From assembly GCA_949317995.1 (NCBI GenBank), contig OX439044.1, forward strand, positions 20,298,641-20,362,640: a DNA stretch of 64,000 nt, in the 5' to 3' direction. The notes under the pieces are model-generated. The model had not been told where the DNA came from. It ran no database searches and was given only the letters and a program-made list of their open reading frames with translations. The position numbers were made by a program, and so were the translations under genes. Shown here one piece after another: positions 1 to 13,600 of the stretch. The first letter of the stretch is position 1, and each line of letters starts with the position of its first letter. The stretch is from Acholoe squamosa (Eukaryota > Annelida > Polychaeta > Phyllodocida > Polynoidae).

Positions 1-2174
1 CGTTATCAAAGAACCCGTTTATTTTTTCCGGCTTTGTTTGCATAGAAATCAATGTCTTCAACACCTCTTGGCGAGCAGGGGCGCCAACAAAAAAGCCAGC
101 ACTAATCCAATTTCCCCGCGTCTTCTGTTCAATAAAACATCGCGATGCAATTGTGTTGCAGCAAATGAAATTACATTTTCTGCTGACTAGGCAGGGCATA
201 GCTGCAGTAATGGTTCATAGTGGCCAAGGCAGGCGCGCTACATAAATTTCACAGGCGGCAAGGCCTATTGTGGCCGTGTGCACGCCCTGTGGCAGTAACT
301 CCTGCTCCGCCCGCGGGGAGGCAGCACCGTACAGTGTCCACTAGTGAGAAGGATGCATGGGTTCTGGCCAAATACTTCCCTCTCCGTCTGGTCTTCTCAC
401 CCCATACGAAAATGGCGCCGAAAAATTGACTGCGTCCCTGATTGATTGACCCAGGCAAAGTCAAAACAACAGACGCTGGCCGCTTGGCTTTGATGGCGGC
501 TGGGGTTTCCCTTCCTGTCGACTTGTCTTGTGTTTTAGCGTCTCTCATGCATTAAGGCTTGTCGACGGCTGCTCCCCAACAACGCTATTTGCGCAGACGA
601 CTTTCGCGCCAACCCCTTCTAATACTCCCGCCATTTCCCCCCTTTCGGAAAACCCCACTTCTCTTGCACTAAAACACAAGAAAACTCTGTATCATCCAAA
701 GCAGAATGGTCAAAGCTGAAGGTTCTCATGTTCAAATGCGCAGCGCTACTCAAAAAGCCTGTAACCCTGTTGTTTGGTTTGGATCTCGTCCTGGGAACAG
801 AATATGTCGGGGGAGTATAGTCTTCTCTCACAGGAAGGGTTATTAGCCTTCGATCACAAGTCGAGCAGGGCCGTTGCTGGTCTCACACATCGCCTGTAGC
901 TCGACCTTTTGCTTGTTTCTGCCTTAGTGATTGTGATAACAAACAAGAAAGGCGCCGCGTCGATAGGAGCAATATGGCACCCGGCACCCCGCCTACTTTC
1001 ATGTGGCCTTACAGAAAGCTAGACTGCCGCACAGCCGTATATCAACTTTCCCCTCTTATAGTTTTTACTCTCCCTTCACAAGCCTCTTTTCATCGTCCCT
1101 TTTTCTTTATTTAGTTGCTCTTTTAATCTGCACAGCGCGGCATGAGGTGGCCTCTTAATACGACACCAGATGTTCAGGCTTCACAGGCTGCTTGTAAAAT
1201 AATGATCATCGGAGGACGCTATGCTTGGTCCCTGCTTCAGACCTACACTTCACAGATTCAATCAAGATACGAAGACCAATATCACCTCTAGTTCCGCCTG
1301 TGAACTCCATCAAGAGACACTGTGTGCTAAGTTTCCATACGAAAAGTGTCCACGGAATACCACGTAGAATACCACGTAGCCGACAGTGGAATTTCAAAGA
1401 ATAGACCCCCTAATTAAGGCCTAAGTCAAACACATTAATAGAACAGAAAACTCCCCCATATATTCCAACTATTCCTCCAGGAAACACTCACATTATGTGC
1501 TCTTATATTCTGAATTTAATGCAAATTGCTTTTGATAGTTTCATACTACATATACATTGTATATTATTGTTGACATTTCACAAAACAATAAATTCAATAT
1601 CAGATTGAAAAAAAAAAGACTGTGTTTCACCTAGTTGCGTGCCATCATCTATGCAGCCTCCTAAAATTGCTTGAAGCTATGAATGTTATGTGCCTCCTCT
1701 CCTGTCTGTCAGTCCCTGGTATATAAACTACGTAAAATACATCCCTCACAACCCCTATTACCTCGGTATCTTCACCTCAGAGATCACTAGCACCTTTGTC
1801 ATTCCCAGGCACTCCTCATGCAAGTCTTATATTAGCATAGTGGTTAACAATAAAGCCTTTTTTTCGTATAGTCCCCTCATATAAGGTTATCAGAAACTGT
1901 CCTTGCCTTAGGTCCTGTTCTTACAGCCTGTCCAGGGTTACTGCCAGCTGATGCAACCCAACAACTATAGACCTATAACTATGGGTCTAAGGTAGATTTA
2001 TGTAGACCATAAATAAACTACTCAAACCACATGTAGCCTGTAGTAACATGAAATGGACCCTGAAAGGAATGTCTGTGCAAAATAAGGGAATTATGGACTA
2101 ATATTCAACTCATGATCGTAAATGATTGCTAACTTCTTGCTTCATGTATGAATGGAGCAGACAAAGAGTAAATA

Positions 2175-2400
2175 TAACATAAGAAGCCATGTTCCGAAAA
2201 TAAGTGGCGTCGAAGGTGGCTTCAGTCTTTATCTATAATATGAATTATGTATGAAAGTCAATAAGAAGGCACATTCAAAAAATATCTGGCTTTGAATGTG
2301 ACTTCATCTTTTTCTATAATATGAAATACATGTATATAGATACAAAAAGAGGCCATATATGTGGCTTTCAAGGTGGCTTCGGCTGTTTGTTATCAATTGT
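2175..2400. repeat. degenerate tandem repeat, about 90-bp unit
   Basis: Three diverged units share GTGGCTTC, TTCTATAATATGAA and AAGGTGGCTTC blocks in the same order. They differ from each other by substitutions and small gaps, so the array is old. No coding potential is seen. Confidence 0.55.
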
Positions 2401-3339
2401 ATGCGAATCTCAAAACGGCCTCCATGATTGATTTCTGGTGGTTAGGATCTTTGGCATATTGTATTGGGGCATGCAGTTGGGTCATGGGAAATGTGAATTC
2501 AAATAGAGGTGAGTATGAGTAGTGGTAGCAGGGTGGGGCTGACTAATTCCTGCTGAGATGAAAGAGAGCAAGAAATTAATTGGGCATAAGAAGGTAAATA
2601 CAGCCGCCGTGTGTCAAAGATGGCGCTTGGCTCGCCTCAATGGTCACTACTATTAGGTCCTACCAAAGGTGCAAAAGTGGCCGAGCATAAAAAGGAATAA
2701 CAAAGTATGAGTCATTGTCTGTATTCTACGCTGAAGCTTGCATGGACCACTAAGACTCTTCATAATTTCCATGGGAAAACAAAGTCTTTGTTTTGCCCCA
2801 GTGTTATTGATTCACATAAATCTAAAATGATGTGTTTATGGGTGTTCTGTTCATGTTATGAGGGTACAATGCGTTGTAAAAATGTCGTGTACTGGATACC
2901 ACTGATGCTTGTGGCGTCAATATTTGTGAACCATGCATATAGGTTCATTGAAACTGGAGATGTCTGAGCCATCCGGTAATTATAAAGAATTGTCTTTAGA
3001 CCCTTAATTATAAGTTCCTGACAGAATCATAGATGCACAGTCTATAGATTCCTTGATACAAAATTAAGAATTCAGCCATGAAACCGCTCCTTAAAGGCAT
3101 AAGCAGCTTTTTCTTTTTACATCTGCAGAATCTCAGATGACCGAGCCATGGAATACGGGGATGTCATATTCCATGGCCCCATGTGAAACAGAGGTCCTTG
3201 GTTAAACCTATGGGACTGTCGTTTTCACCATGGAATAAAGTTTATATCATAGTCCAAGCTAGAGGATCCTCTGTATTTGCATCTCCTACATCGCCCTCCA
3301 CCTTGCATTGCCCAATGCTTGGCAATGCTGGAGGAGACT

Positions 3340-3474
3340 TGACCTTGACCTCAGTCTCCTTAGGTTGCCTCTGATTGGCTCGGGCTGTGTCAAAGAGGTC
3401 AGGGCCCCATGTCGTTTGGCGCTGGACGTCATGGCTGACCGCTCCGTGACGTCATTAGGACGACGGTGACGTCA
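3340..3474. promoter_or_regulatory. CRE pair and nuclear-receptor DR0 cluster
   Basis: TGACCTTGACCT at 3340-3351 reads AGGTCAAGGTCA on the other strand, a direct repeat of the nuclear-receptor half-site without spacer. Two perfect cAMP-response palindromes TGACGTCA follow at 3447-3454 and 3467-3474, 20 bp apart, so they lie on nearly the same helix face. More GGTCA half-sites lie between and after them. It looks like a compact enhancer or promoter element, but no transcript start is evident. Confidence 0.4.
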
Positions 3475-3764
3475 CCTGTGGTCACTAAGGTCACCAACAG
3501 GGGACCCTGCATGGGACAAGGGCACAGGATGTTAATGAACGAAATAGAACACCCCGTCCAGGCTGAAGAGGGATGACCTTTGACGAAGGATCAGTCATGG
3601 CATACTACTCACCTACTTTCCATTTGAATATTTGGTTTGTACCATCATTTTTTAAAGATTTACATATATGCATATTGAAAAGTAAATGGGCACTTCCGCA
3701 GATACTTATGAACATATGAACTTACTTATGAATATGGTGAGGAATTCTCCCTTTTTTCAGATGC

Positions 3765-4180
3765 GTTACTAGTTAAGGCCATGGCCTTGCATATGCCATC
3801 AAATTAATCGATGCCATGGCCTTGCATGTGGCATCATACTTATTGGGGATATGACCTTGCATATGACATCCTTCTAGTTAAGGACATGGCCTTCCAGATG
3901 ACATGGGTACTGCTAGTTGAGGGCTTCCCTAGCCCACTTAAAAGGGTCTATATCTCCTCTTTCCTATCCCCTCGGACGTGTGTGGTGCACATATGCGCGG
4001 GCACCGACACATTCCTCTGTGAAATTGTGTAATGTCGTTCTCGCCATGAATATGACCTTAGCTGTCGAAATGGCGTTAAACATCTATTACTCACTCACTC
4101 ACTGCTAGTTGAGGACATGGCCTTGCAGATGAAATCATGCTGGTTGGGGACATGGCCTTGCAGATAATATCCTCTTAGTT
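3765..4180. repeat. short tandem array, about 35-45-bp unit
   Basis: Units of the type CTAGTTGAGGACATGGCC then TTGCATATGACATC recur about seven times with variation. A SINE (3922-4100) is inserted in the middle, splitting the array. Confidence 0.75.
3922..4100 (+). mobile_element. SINE-like element, copy 1
   Basis: 179-bp element bounded by a 13-bp target-site duplication ACTGCTAGTTGAG (3909-3921 and 4101-4113). It begins GGCTTCCCTAGCCCACTT and ends with GGCGTTAAACATCTATTA and a TCACTCACTC tail. Two other complete copies in the window share both ends. The simple-repeat tail and variable-length duplications indicate LINE-driven retrotransposition. I cannot assign the 5' head to a specific tRNA or 5S origin. 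Confidence 0.88.
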
Positions 4181-4489
4181 GAAAGAAGCAGAGATATATG
4201 ACTGGGGCAGCCTCTCCTACGTAAGCTAAGAAGGGCCAGACTACATGCAATGACATAACGTAACTATTATTAGAGAGGATCAGGATAATGTAGTCGATTT
4301 ACATCGTCACCCATCTGTTGAGGAAGCCAAAAATGTCAAGACTCGATACAGTGACCAAAACTTGCCCCCAATGTTCCCAGCTGTCCCACAGATTACATTA
4401 AACCTGCCAAACTTTACACTCACCCCTGAGGCAGTAGGCACGTGACAGGCGTCAGCAGGTGTCAGGTTCCAATCCCTGGCACCAGGAGG

Positions 4490-4745
4490 CGTCTGGATCC
4501 TATCCTAATGACTATCCAGATGCACTGTGCCAATTGGTCTTCTTGATGCATAAGGGCACGCCTGGCGAGTAACTCACCAGCAGTGCATCCATGCACCGTA
4601 CCGACCCTGAGGGATTGATACCATCCCAAGGAGTTAGAATAATGCTTCAACGCGGTGCTGGTGAGTGACTCGTTGGTGCTGCATTGGCGCATCATGACTA
4701 AGGAACCTGAGCCCTGGAGCATCATGCGAGCATGAAAGGGCTAAG
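4490..4745. mobile_element. piggyBac-like MITE, diverged copy A
   Basis: Shares with copy B the blocks GATGCA, CACCAGCAGTGC, CCGACCCTGAGGG, GGTGCTGGTGAGTGACTC, GCGCATCATGAC and a terminal AAAGGGCTAAGGG. The ends are poorly preserved and the left boundary is approximate. Confidence 0.5.
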
Positions 4746-4941
4746 GGGGGGGGGGGGTGCGTGCTGAGGCTGGTTGATCAGGAATTGGTCAGCTGAGACC
4801 AGCACTGACCACAGCCAACTCACTGACCACAAAGGGGGATTATACATTGACACTTCAGTCTACTTCACCTGATGACCTTTGTACAAGGTGTCTATGCGAG
4901 ATGATCCAAGATGATTACTTTCCTTCTCTTCCTTGTTTTAA

Positions 4942-5198
4942 CCCTTTAAATGCCGCTGATGCAGGAGTGCATCATGCCCATTGGTCGTCATGATGCACCA
5001 ATGAAGTGCTGGCAAAACTGCTGGCAAGACTGCTTGGAGCATCATGCTGACCCTACCCGGTTGATATATACATATACTCCCGGAGGGTCGGCATGATGCT
5101 CCAATGAAGTGCTGGCAAGCAGCCTCACCAGCACTTCATTGGTGCATCATGACGACCAATGGGCATGATGCCTTAATGCATCATCGGCCCTTAATGGG
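4942..5198. mobile_element. piggyBac-like MITE, best copy (B)
   Basis: 257-bp foldback element. The left arm starts CCCTTTAAATGCCG after TTAA (4938-4941); the right arm ends GGCCCTTAATGGG before TAAA. Over the first 70 bp or so the arms are inverted copies of each other, including CATCATGCCCATTGGTCGTC and ATGATGCACCAATGAAGTGC. TTAA target sites and CCC...GGG ends are typical of piggyBac-class non-autonomous elements. There is no transposase. Confidence 0.75.
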
Positions 5199-5926
5199 TA
5201 AATACGTGATTTATATTCTCACCTGTTGCCACTACAGCTACTTCCGGTTTATGCCGGTTTATGATACCTAATGTCCATGTATGTTTTCGAGGTATGCAAT
5301 ACATCATGTTGACATTAGAGTGCCCCACATATCCAATAATATCCATACATGAAATACTGTGGTGAATTGGTGACAATCTTCTATGAGCACATCAAATGCA
5401 TGGTATGTCTACTTAGGAGGTCTAATCGTTTTGAAATGCATTAGGCTTATTTAGCTCACATCCGCCTACAGGTACATATCCTGTGGATTCCCCAAGTAAA
5501 AAGCCGCTGTCCAGACATTTTATATTTTTATATTGTAATTGTGTCCTTGTAGTCGTACCATGCTGCTAAATATCTTTTGATTGCGGACAATTTCCTTTTT
5601 TTATGTATCCATTGCTAAGAGGCCACTGGAATATCCCCTCCATGTTCTTTTTACTTCCACAGGAAGTTGTCCTCCTCCTCCCTCTCCAAATCTGACCAAT
5701 TTGTTAGTGGGCACTGATTTATAGGAGTAACAGGGGTCAGTGCCCTGATCCCAGCTGGGGGTTCTCATTCTTCCAAGTGGTCAACCCAGCTTTTCAGGGT
5801 CAGAACCTTCTCCAGGGGAGTCCTCCTCCAGACTACTGAATGACACCCGGAAGTGGCCGATCGCACCTCTTCTGCTGCCCTGAGGAAGTGCACAGCTGGC
5901 ACTAGCAGAGGACAGTGCAAAATGGA

Positions 5927-5929
<3 letters not shown>

Positions 5930-5978
<49 letters not shown>

Positions 5979-5987
5979 GAGAGAGAA
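5930..5987. repeat. GA microsatellite
   Basis: Run of GA dinucleotides with one T interruption (GATAGAGA) near its right end. Confidence 0.98.
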
Positions 5988-6352
5988 ACTCATGAGTAAG
6001 AGCATGAGAAGGTATGAGTAAATCGAGGAAGAGGAAGTGCAGATGCCGTCTCCATGTAATGTTGAATACCGTATATGTAATATGAAAGGCAGCGGAAGAA
6101 AGCAAGACTCAGGACGGATCAGGACAACAAGGAAATGAATTCAGTGGTGGATTTAGACAAAGGGCGCAGCCACCCTTCTCATTTCTGTCTGTACTTAGAG
6201 GTTAATTTGTCTCTTTATGTCCTCAAATCTAGCCCCAAAAAAAAGGAGATGCCCCCCCTCATTTTTTCCAAAGTAAGGGCAACGCCCCAGCCCAAATCCT
6301 ATCCGCTCCTGAAATTTGGAACACACTGGATTGATAAGATGATAATCGAGTT

Positions 6353-6660
6353 CAGGGGCGTAGGAAAAGGGCGGCAGGCCCCCAATCACAAAGCAGGTGG
6401 GGCCTGAGTATGTCTGGGCCCCCCAAAAATTTGCCAAGAATTCATAATGAATTGAACAAGAAGCTACTTTGCATCTCAAATTAGATTGAAATAGTAATGC
6501 CCCTCAAATCAGATCTAAAATTCATCAAAAATTACTTTTTTATATAAATTTATTATAGGTATGTATAGCCACTATTATGCTTGAGCTGTCGATTCGAGGT
6601 GGTCGAGGTGGGGCCCCCTGCTGCCCCCCCCCCAATGAAGATTTGCTTCCTACGCCTCTG
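6353..6660. mobile_element. hAT-like MITE
   Basis: 308-bp element with inverted ends CAGGGGCGTAGGAA (left) and TTCCTACGCCTCTG (right), followed by further inverted GC-rich blocks (GGTGGGGCC / GGGGCCCC). CAGGGGCGTAG ends are typical of hAT-type elements. The flanks share GAGTT on both sides, shorter than the 8 bp expected, so the superfamily is uncertain. Confidence 0.6.
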
Positions 6661-9600
6661 GAGTTGTATGAGGTTGTTGGGTTAGAGACGAAAGTTAAAG
6701 CGATGGCCAGAGGGCTGACCAATTGTGACTGGCAGAAAAAAGCACCAACCGCTGGCAAGCAGGCAAAGGTGAACACAACACAGTTGCCACATTCATCAAT
6801 GTTCTAGGTTAGGTCAATACGCCAATAACCCAACCCCTCTATTGTGGTCATTTGGAGAGGGAGTTCTATTTATGGTGAGAGAATGAGGTTGTGTTGTTGG
6901 GGCAGGCTAATCAAAGGGACAGGGAAGAAGAACGAGTGGTTAAGATAGGAGTAATGAGTTGAAACATCAATTCTTGAAAGAATAACATGTATCACAATTA
7001 TAATGCCATGGGATGCTTGTTGAGTATTCTATTGTTAATTGACTATATCATCTCCTAACTCTTCAAAAAGAAAACCGTGACCATACTGATGAGTACTCGG
7101 GCGAGGGAAGCTCAAGGGAGACCCGAAATGGAGGCCTAGTCCAAGATCTTTGGTGTGCCTGTGAGCGTGCTTGGTGCATGTGGCCGTCATTGATAATGTA
7201 TGGGACAGCGTGTGATCTGGCGCTGGTCATTTGGCCGTGCTCTGATGACCCTCTGGTCTGCAGGAGGAGTGGGGGGGGGGGGTAATCTAGGTGGGAGGGT
7301 GATGGCAGGCAGCCAAGACCTCCACACCCTTAGTCGCTCCCTCCAGTACAGATAACATTGATCCATGGGAAGATCCTCACCTGAGCTCACAGTTACTGCC
7401 CCTACTGCACTCAGTAACCCTCTAAAGATGATCCGACCTGAGTGAGAAGCTGAGGAATAGCCCTGCATTATCTTACAATGTCTTATCTTTATCAATTGTA
7501 CTATAGGTATACGTAGAGGAGAAACTCAAATAAACCGACAAAAAGAGATCTGAGCCTGTCAGCGTTGGAGAACCATGAAAGACCATTACACTGAGCATGA
7601 ATTGACTTCACTGTCTAACCCGAACAGTACCTGAGCACAATATAAACTACTTATTTGGGGGAACTTGCTATATGCAAACTGTATAGTATCAGCTATTTTA
7701 AATCTAAACCTTTTAATATAATGCCACAAAAGAATAAGTGAAATGTGCTTATCAACAACAGCTGTAGCCAATTCTACATTACACTCGTTTAAGGGAAAAT
7801 AGTACCATAATGGTTTCTTTTCTGCATTTTGTTGGAAATGATATTGGAGAAATATGTTTTCCCAGCTTCAGCGCGCCTTTTCAAACATCAAAGGACATGG
7901 CAGTAATAGAAATACCCCTTCCTTTATGGTCATATCTGGGCAGGATACATCGCACGTTCACTTGAGTGTAAAATGGACATATTGGGGGTATGTTCTCTGT
8001 ATGACCTTTTGTTGCAAGAAATCTAGATCATAAGGAAAAGGTTCAACTGAGGGACCCCCCCCCATGCTACCCCACGCGAACAACCATCCACCTACTCCTC
8101 TCTCCTACAACCCTATCCTTCAAGTTAGCATGATCACGCACCCTTCTCGAGAGGCACCCCAGGATTAAAATTCCGCCTGTGAAATTGTATTTCCCCCCCT
8201 TTCAATGGTAAATTACAAGGACTTCTGAAACATTTTCTGCCTGCATGCCTCCCTCTCCAACACCCCTTTCCTGTGCTCGGCGCCCCTGGGCACGGCAAGT
8301 TTCAACTGGCTGATAACTTGATCGCACCGGATGACCCCAATCACATGACCGAAGCAACCAATGAGAGGTCAGCATTTGCTGAGGTCGCAAGCCTCGGTAT
8401 CACCTCCGGGTGCTATATGGAGGTAGGTGGGATGGGGGCTTGGGAAGCTGGGTATGGGTTTAGAGGTGTAGGAGGAGGGGGATTCAGCGGGGCAGAAAAC
8501 AGTAAACATGACAGTTAATTTGGCCTGTTCGTGTCTTACATACAATACCATACCTCCCCTACCCTTTAATTCCGAGCTCCTAATACACTATCCCCTTCTC
8601 AGAGCCCCCTATACCCGCCCCTATACTAACCCCTCTACAATCCTCCCGATAAGCCTCTCATACTGCCCAAGTTCTCACAACCAGTACTTTAAAAGGTTTC
8701 TTGGAGAATTTCTTCATTGATTTAAGATATGATACTTTGCTTTCCTATAAATGCCCATATCCAAGCGATGCCCTAAAAACCTACAGATGCTAAAACTTTC
8801 CTTTCCATTTCTTCTACTATGTAATGAAATGTATTTCCCTTATGTAAAGAACAGGTGGGGCATACAGGGAGATGCTGACTGGGTGGTGATATTCGGAAAG
8901 ATTTGAGGTTAAGATATAATAAATCATTAAATCTTGGTGACGAACAGCATCTGTTCAGTCAGGAGTATGGATGACATGGAGGGTGACAGAGAGGTGGGGC
9001 AGTGCGGCAGAAAGGTGAGCAGGAGGACCAGCCTCACACTGCCTCAGGGATGCGTCCACCCAGGACCAAGAGGGCAGGCAATGGGTAAAATGGCAGTGAG
9101 GCAGTTGGAGATCTCACACAGCAATCAGACCCAACCAGGAGAAAAGCCTGGTATTCTGATCAGCTCCTGGTCCGGCCGGACGCAGTGACCAGAAGTGAGG
9201 GGCGTGCGGCTGATTACAGAGTGACCGACTCTGTGCAGCCTAACTAGCCACCTCATCGTCAGCCACACCGACACCGACAGGCGCAATTAGCCATCCTGCC
9301 TGACCATGGTGCTGGAGGCCTTGTTAGTGGGAGACACCAGGGTTACAGTAGATGACCCTCCATGGAGTCTTACTCTAGCCTCAGGCTGCTTACTCAGACT
9401 GCTGCTGAGGTTACCCTGATGGTCTTCTTGTTGCTGTTGGAGGCTAAAGTCCGCCAGCATGGCGCCTCTGCTACTTGTAACACGTTGGTGGTGTGCAGGA
9501 CTTCTGCCCCTCTGCCCAGGGTCTATAAACTGACCGCAGGGTTCCCCTATCTCTCGACCATAAATTTCCTGCCTGCCTACCTCTGTGTTTATCAACACAA

Positions 9601-10464
9601 CATGGAATTGCTTCCCAGTGCTGTATGTCCATCATGAGGACATTCAGGCAATTGCTGCGAATATTGTTTCTTTTTTTTTCAATTTACAGAAGTCTTTTAT
9701 TTGTCATCAAAAAGGTGCCAACTTGAGGGACACATCTTTCTAAGCTCACAGCCATTAATGCTGAGCATACATACATGTATTTTCTCCCTTTGTCCCTACA
9801 CAGAATATCACATGTATATCCATTTCATGATTCACCCCCACCCCTCCCAACATCAACTACATCTTTCATAATCAGAATTCATTCATCACAGTCGATCCTA
9901 AATGCTTTAGTTGTTGCTTTATGTACTAATAATTTTCAAACCTTTCTGGTACATCCCGGCGAATGTACATCACACATCAACCTAGCACCAAATGTTTCCA
10001 AGACACTCTATTCCACTGTCCAAGTTTGAAGGCTGCAGGGCGTCCGGTCGCTGAGTTTAAACCAATTGACCCCTTGTGAAAGCACTGACCAATGGTGTTG
10101 TGTATGAAAACACCCTAAGGGGGAGTCACTGCAGAATTCCACAGAGTCAGCAGCAGGAGGGCCCTTCCTGCACCCCATGCCCTCTTCCACCATTACCCCA
10201 GGAGTGCTCCTCCTGCATATGGTATAAACCCTCTGTACAAGTACAGAAGTGAAGGTAATTAATCATCTTTGAAAGTTGATGCTTTTCCCCAGTCAGCAAA
10301 GAGTTGTATACTCATCTGGGAATTTGTATTCCTTTGACATATCTTGAATCTAGTATAGCGAATGGTACTTCATTTCGAAAACTGACATGTTAAAGGTCAC
10401 AATATTTATGCATGTTTACATCAAAGGTAAGAAAATGGAATATAAATTATTGAAGTTTGCTTAC

Positions 10465-10602
10465 CGTGCTGCGGACACAGAAGACATGGCAGTAGTGCTT
10501 TGCAGACTCTAGGTCCTTGGTGATGTAGGCGAAGTAGTTGAGGTTGTCGCCATCCTGACAGGCACAGAAGATGTTCCCTATCTCGTGTTCACATACTACT
10601 TT
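10465..10602 (-). CDS. ANKS1: ANKS1 exon: PTB strands with YITKDL motif
   Basis: 138 nt, phase 0 to 0, acceptor CCAATTTTCAG, donor GTAAGCAAA. It reads KVVCEHEIGNIFCACQDGDN then LNYFAYITKDLESAKHYCHV and FCVRST. EHEI-x-NI-x-CA-x-QD and FAYITKDL...HYCHVF are conserved PTB features. The next expected segment (a helix beginning about DVNLAYEI in relatives) was not found between here and base 1, so the 3' end lies to the left of the window. Confidence 0.95.
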
Positions 10603-13600
10603 CTGAAAATTGGATTTCATATAAAGTTTAGGATATTTAATAATTGTATTCTAGAGCAATAGTGGGTTGCTGAGAAGGAAGTTCTACTTTCGCTATCTTA
10701 ATGTATACCCACTTTTTGGTCATGGTGGAGCTGAAACTTTAAAATACTTGCATTGTGTCATTAAACTAAATACAAATGTACAAGACTAGAACATTCAGTG
10801 ATGTTAATTCACATCGAGTTGTATTTGTACTTTGGGTTTTGGAGCAATTGATGTTTAAAACAGAAAATTGAAATGCTCTGATATTTCTTTCAAATTGCTG
10901 TCAATATGTCTAAAACATTAACACATGGACAAAAATCGCCCCCAGGGGAAACTTACCTTGGATCCTGCATCTATGAATTTGACTCCCTTGTAGGATATTG
11001 ATAAGACAATCGTCGGTACCTTGGCGATGGAATCGGCTGATTTCTGAAAGCAAAATGATCCATCAGAGGAATAGCAATAAAATCCCAATAAAATATGATT
11101 AATCTCCTGAGAGATTGTCAGCAACATCTGGCACAGGGAAAGGCCATATTGCAAATGACAATAGATTACAAGGTGATGTATCATGCATGGCAGTGTGTTG
11201 TGTGCGTCAGCTCCTTTATGGAAATTATTTTATTTCTCATTGCAGCTTACATCATGAAATATCACTATAGCTGGTGCACACATTTTTATGTGATGATGTT
11301 GGACAACACTGTATAATACGCTTGTGCGTAACGAGGATAGGGTTGTTTTTTTTTGGTGTTTATTATTATAAACAACAGTTCAACTGAGTTAATATTATGG
11401 GGGGGACACCGGTAGTTGAAGAAGATACCTTCATTTATATTTGGTAAAATTACCCATGGCATATTGAAACTACCATCCATGTACCCAAGTACCTAGCCAT
11501 ATACTTCTTTAACCCACATGCTGGAGGGCCTATAAGAAAGAGTAGATGTATCGTGAAAATCTGAGCCGAGTGGAAGTGACGCTAGGGACATTTTATCCAG
11601 GGGTAGTTGGGTCCTGAGCCTATCTGCTCTGACAGCCGCTCTGAGCAGCTCAATAAGAGCCTCTGCCACCTGCCAACAAACTTCCTTCACATCAAAGATC
11701 CGAAATGGGATCATATTGATATATTGATTACCATTCAGCCAGCATTTATTTCTGGAACTTTTTTTCAGCGTATCTCTTTCTCCCTCTCCTCATTTGCCCC
11801 CAGTCGTAAATCCGACTAGTACCTACAGAGAGTTCTGAGGATTGGTGGGAAGTTACAGGAGTAATGGCACCCTCTGCACTCAGTAGGATTTATGTGCATG
11901 GGCCTTCTGGTATCTGGCAATTTCCAATTGGCAACACAAAAGGTGCGACATTTGCAGCGGGTTGGTGTGGCATGGGCGAATGATAGATATTATCCTATAT
12001 AGGCGCGGCAGACATCATCACGTTCCCTTCACTCATTCAACCCCTTATCTGTACAATATCAACAACCAATATCATCAGCCATCACAATAACACATTAGGG
12101 ATCCAACACGCATAAACCCTTCTGCGCCAGAGCAGCTCGACATTCCATTATCTTTCCTCAACTTTACCATCAAAAGAACCAATCTTGGCGACATCATACA
12201 CACACCAACAGCCATATATATCTTTACCAACCGCCCATGGGCAACTCTCAGTGAAAACTATCGTCTATTATCAAAAGACGCCTGTCAGAGACGCCAAGGA
12301 AGTTTTGGCGCGAAAAATATGGCAATGTCGTCTGCTTCTGCCTAAGTTTGCCTTCCCTGAAAGCCCGTATAACAAACAGAGCGTCGTCCCGCTGAGATTC
12401 ATTTACAGAAGGCGCGCGCGTTTCTTCCGCTACATTTAGCGGGCGTGCACATGAGCACACCCTTCGTCCGTCACAATATCTAATTCAATATCTTCCCCGC
12501 TGATTCATATTCCGTTGATTGATTACGCTACGTGGTGAGGGAGGGAGATGGGGAAGGAGAGAGAGGGGGGGCGGCTCTCTTTTCCCAGCAGTCGCCATCA
12601 AAGCCGTTAGGTGGGATCCAAGGACACGTAGATATGGTGGGTGTGAAAGTAACAATACATGTGTGCTGTCATCACTTACACAGGAAAAAGGAAGCTCGGG
12701 GGCAATGTCATTATTTATACACACGCTCAAAGCGTGGAAAAACAGGCATCTTAAGAGAGAAAAAATGCCATCTGCTTTCTGTTCTCCGCCGGAATGCAGC
12801 GCACAAGATCCAGTCAGTGCTGTATACAAGCGGTTTTGCCTACATAAGAAGTTTTTTTGTGAAATCCCTGCTTCTATAAAATATATATAAAAAGGTAGAT
12901 TATAGGGGATTTAAACCCCTGCTCCTTGTCACGCCACCAATATGCACGCATGTAAATCAGATTATCTATACCCGGAGCAGGCCGCCTTAAGCTTCTATCC
13001 TTGTTTAGAACTAAGAAGTATAGTAATTAAGCTCTCCATCTTTCTGGGACATGTACCATGTACCTGTTCCATTTAAGACCAGAGGTGCACAGCATATGCT
13101 ACGACAATGCCTCATGCTTTCTATGAACTGACCATGGATTTGGTCATTGTTAGTTAGCCCCAAAGAAGGTCCACAAGAGCATGGCATTGAGGAGCAGTCA
13201 TTATAGCATTGTCCAGCAGATAGTGTATTGGGGTATAGGTGGGCCCTTAAGTCTAGAGGAGAGGCTCAGGTAGAAGCTGAGGAAGTAGGATCTGGAGGAC
13301 ATGGAGGGTGTGTGGGTCTTGCAGGGGTAAGGGGGGAGGGGGTCAGAGCAGCTGCTGTTTTATATTTTGTCAGAAAATACGCGGCCATTCTTCACTGAGC
13401 AGATATTTGTGGGCGGACAATTATCTGAGACAACATGTGTGGCGGTGTCACCTGCCATGGTCGCCCCGTCAACGTTGATGCGATGAGGGGGAAGACAAGC
13501 AGAAGTAATTCTCCTGTGAATGACGGCAACTGACCTCTTCCCCCCTCCCTCACGCCCTCTTTCTTTGCCTCCTATACATCCCACCCGCCCTATGCCCCAC

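Larger units (their letters stand above)
1..10464. other. ANKS1 downstream region, no gene recognised
   Basis: Presumably intron or 3' flank of the minus-strand ANKS1 gene. No exon of the expected PTB C-terminus was found. The first kilobase is GC-richer. Specific contents listed elsewhere are a degenerate repeat at about 2.2 kb, a CRE/DR0 cluster at 3.3-3.5 kb, a SINE inside a short tandem array, MITEs at 4.4-5.2 kb and 6.35 kb, and a GA microsatellite. Confidence 0.6.

Noticed and set aside
4460-4485. B-box-like word GGTTCCAATCC
   Set aside because: No A box upstream; it lies at the edge of a MITE copy.
9287-9598. Gln/Ser-rich minus-strand frame (QQQQEDHQG ... TMVRQDG stop) as a possible ANKS1 last exon
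   Set aside because: No good acceptor, and the PTB-helix exon that should precede it is absent between here and 10465.
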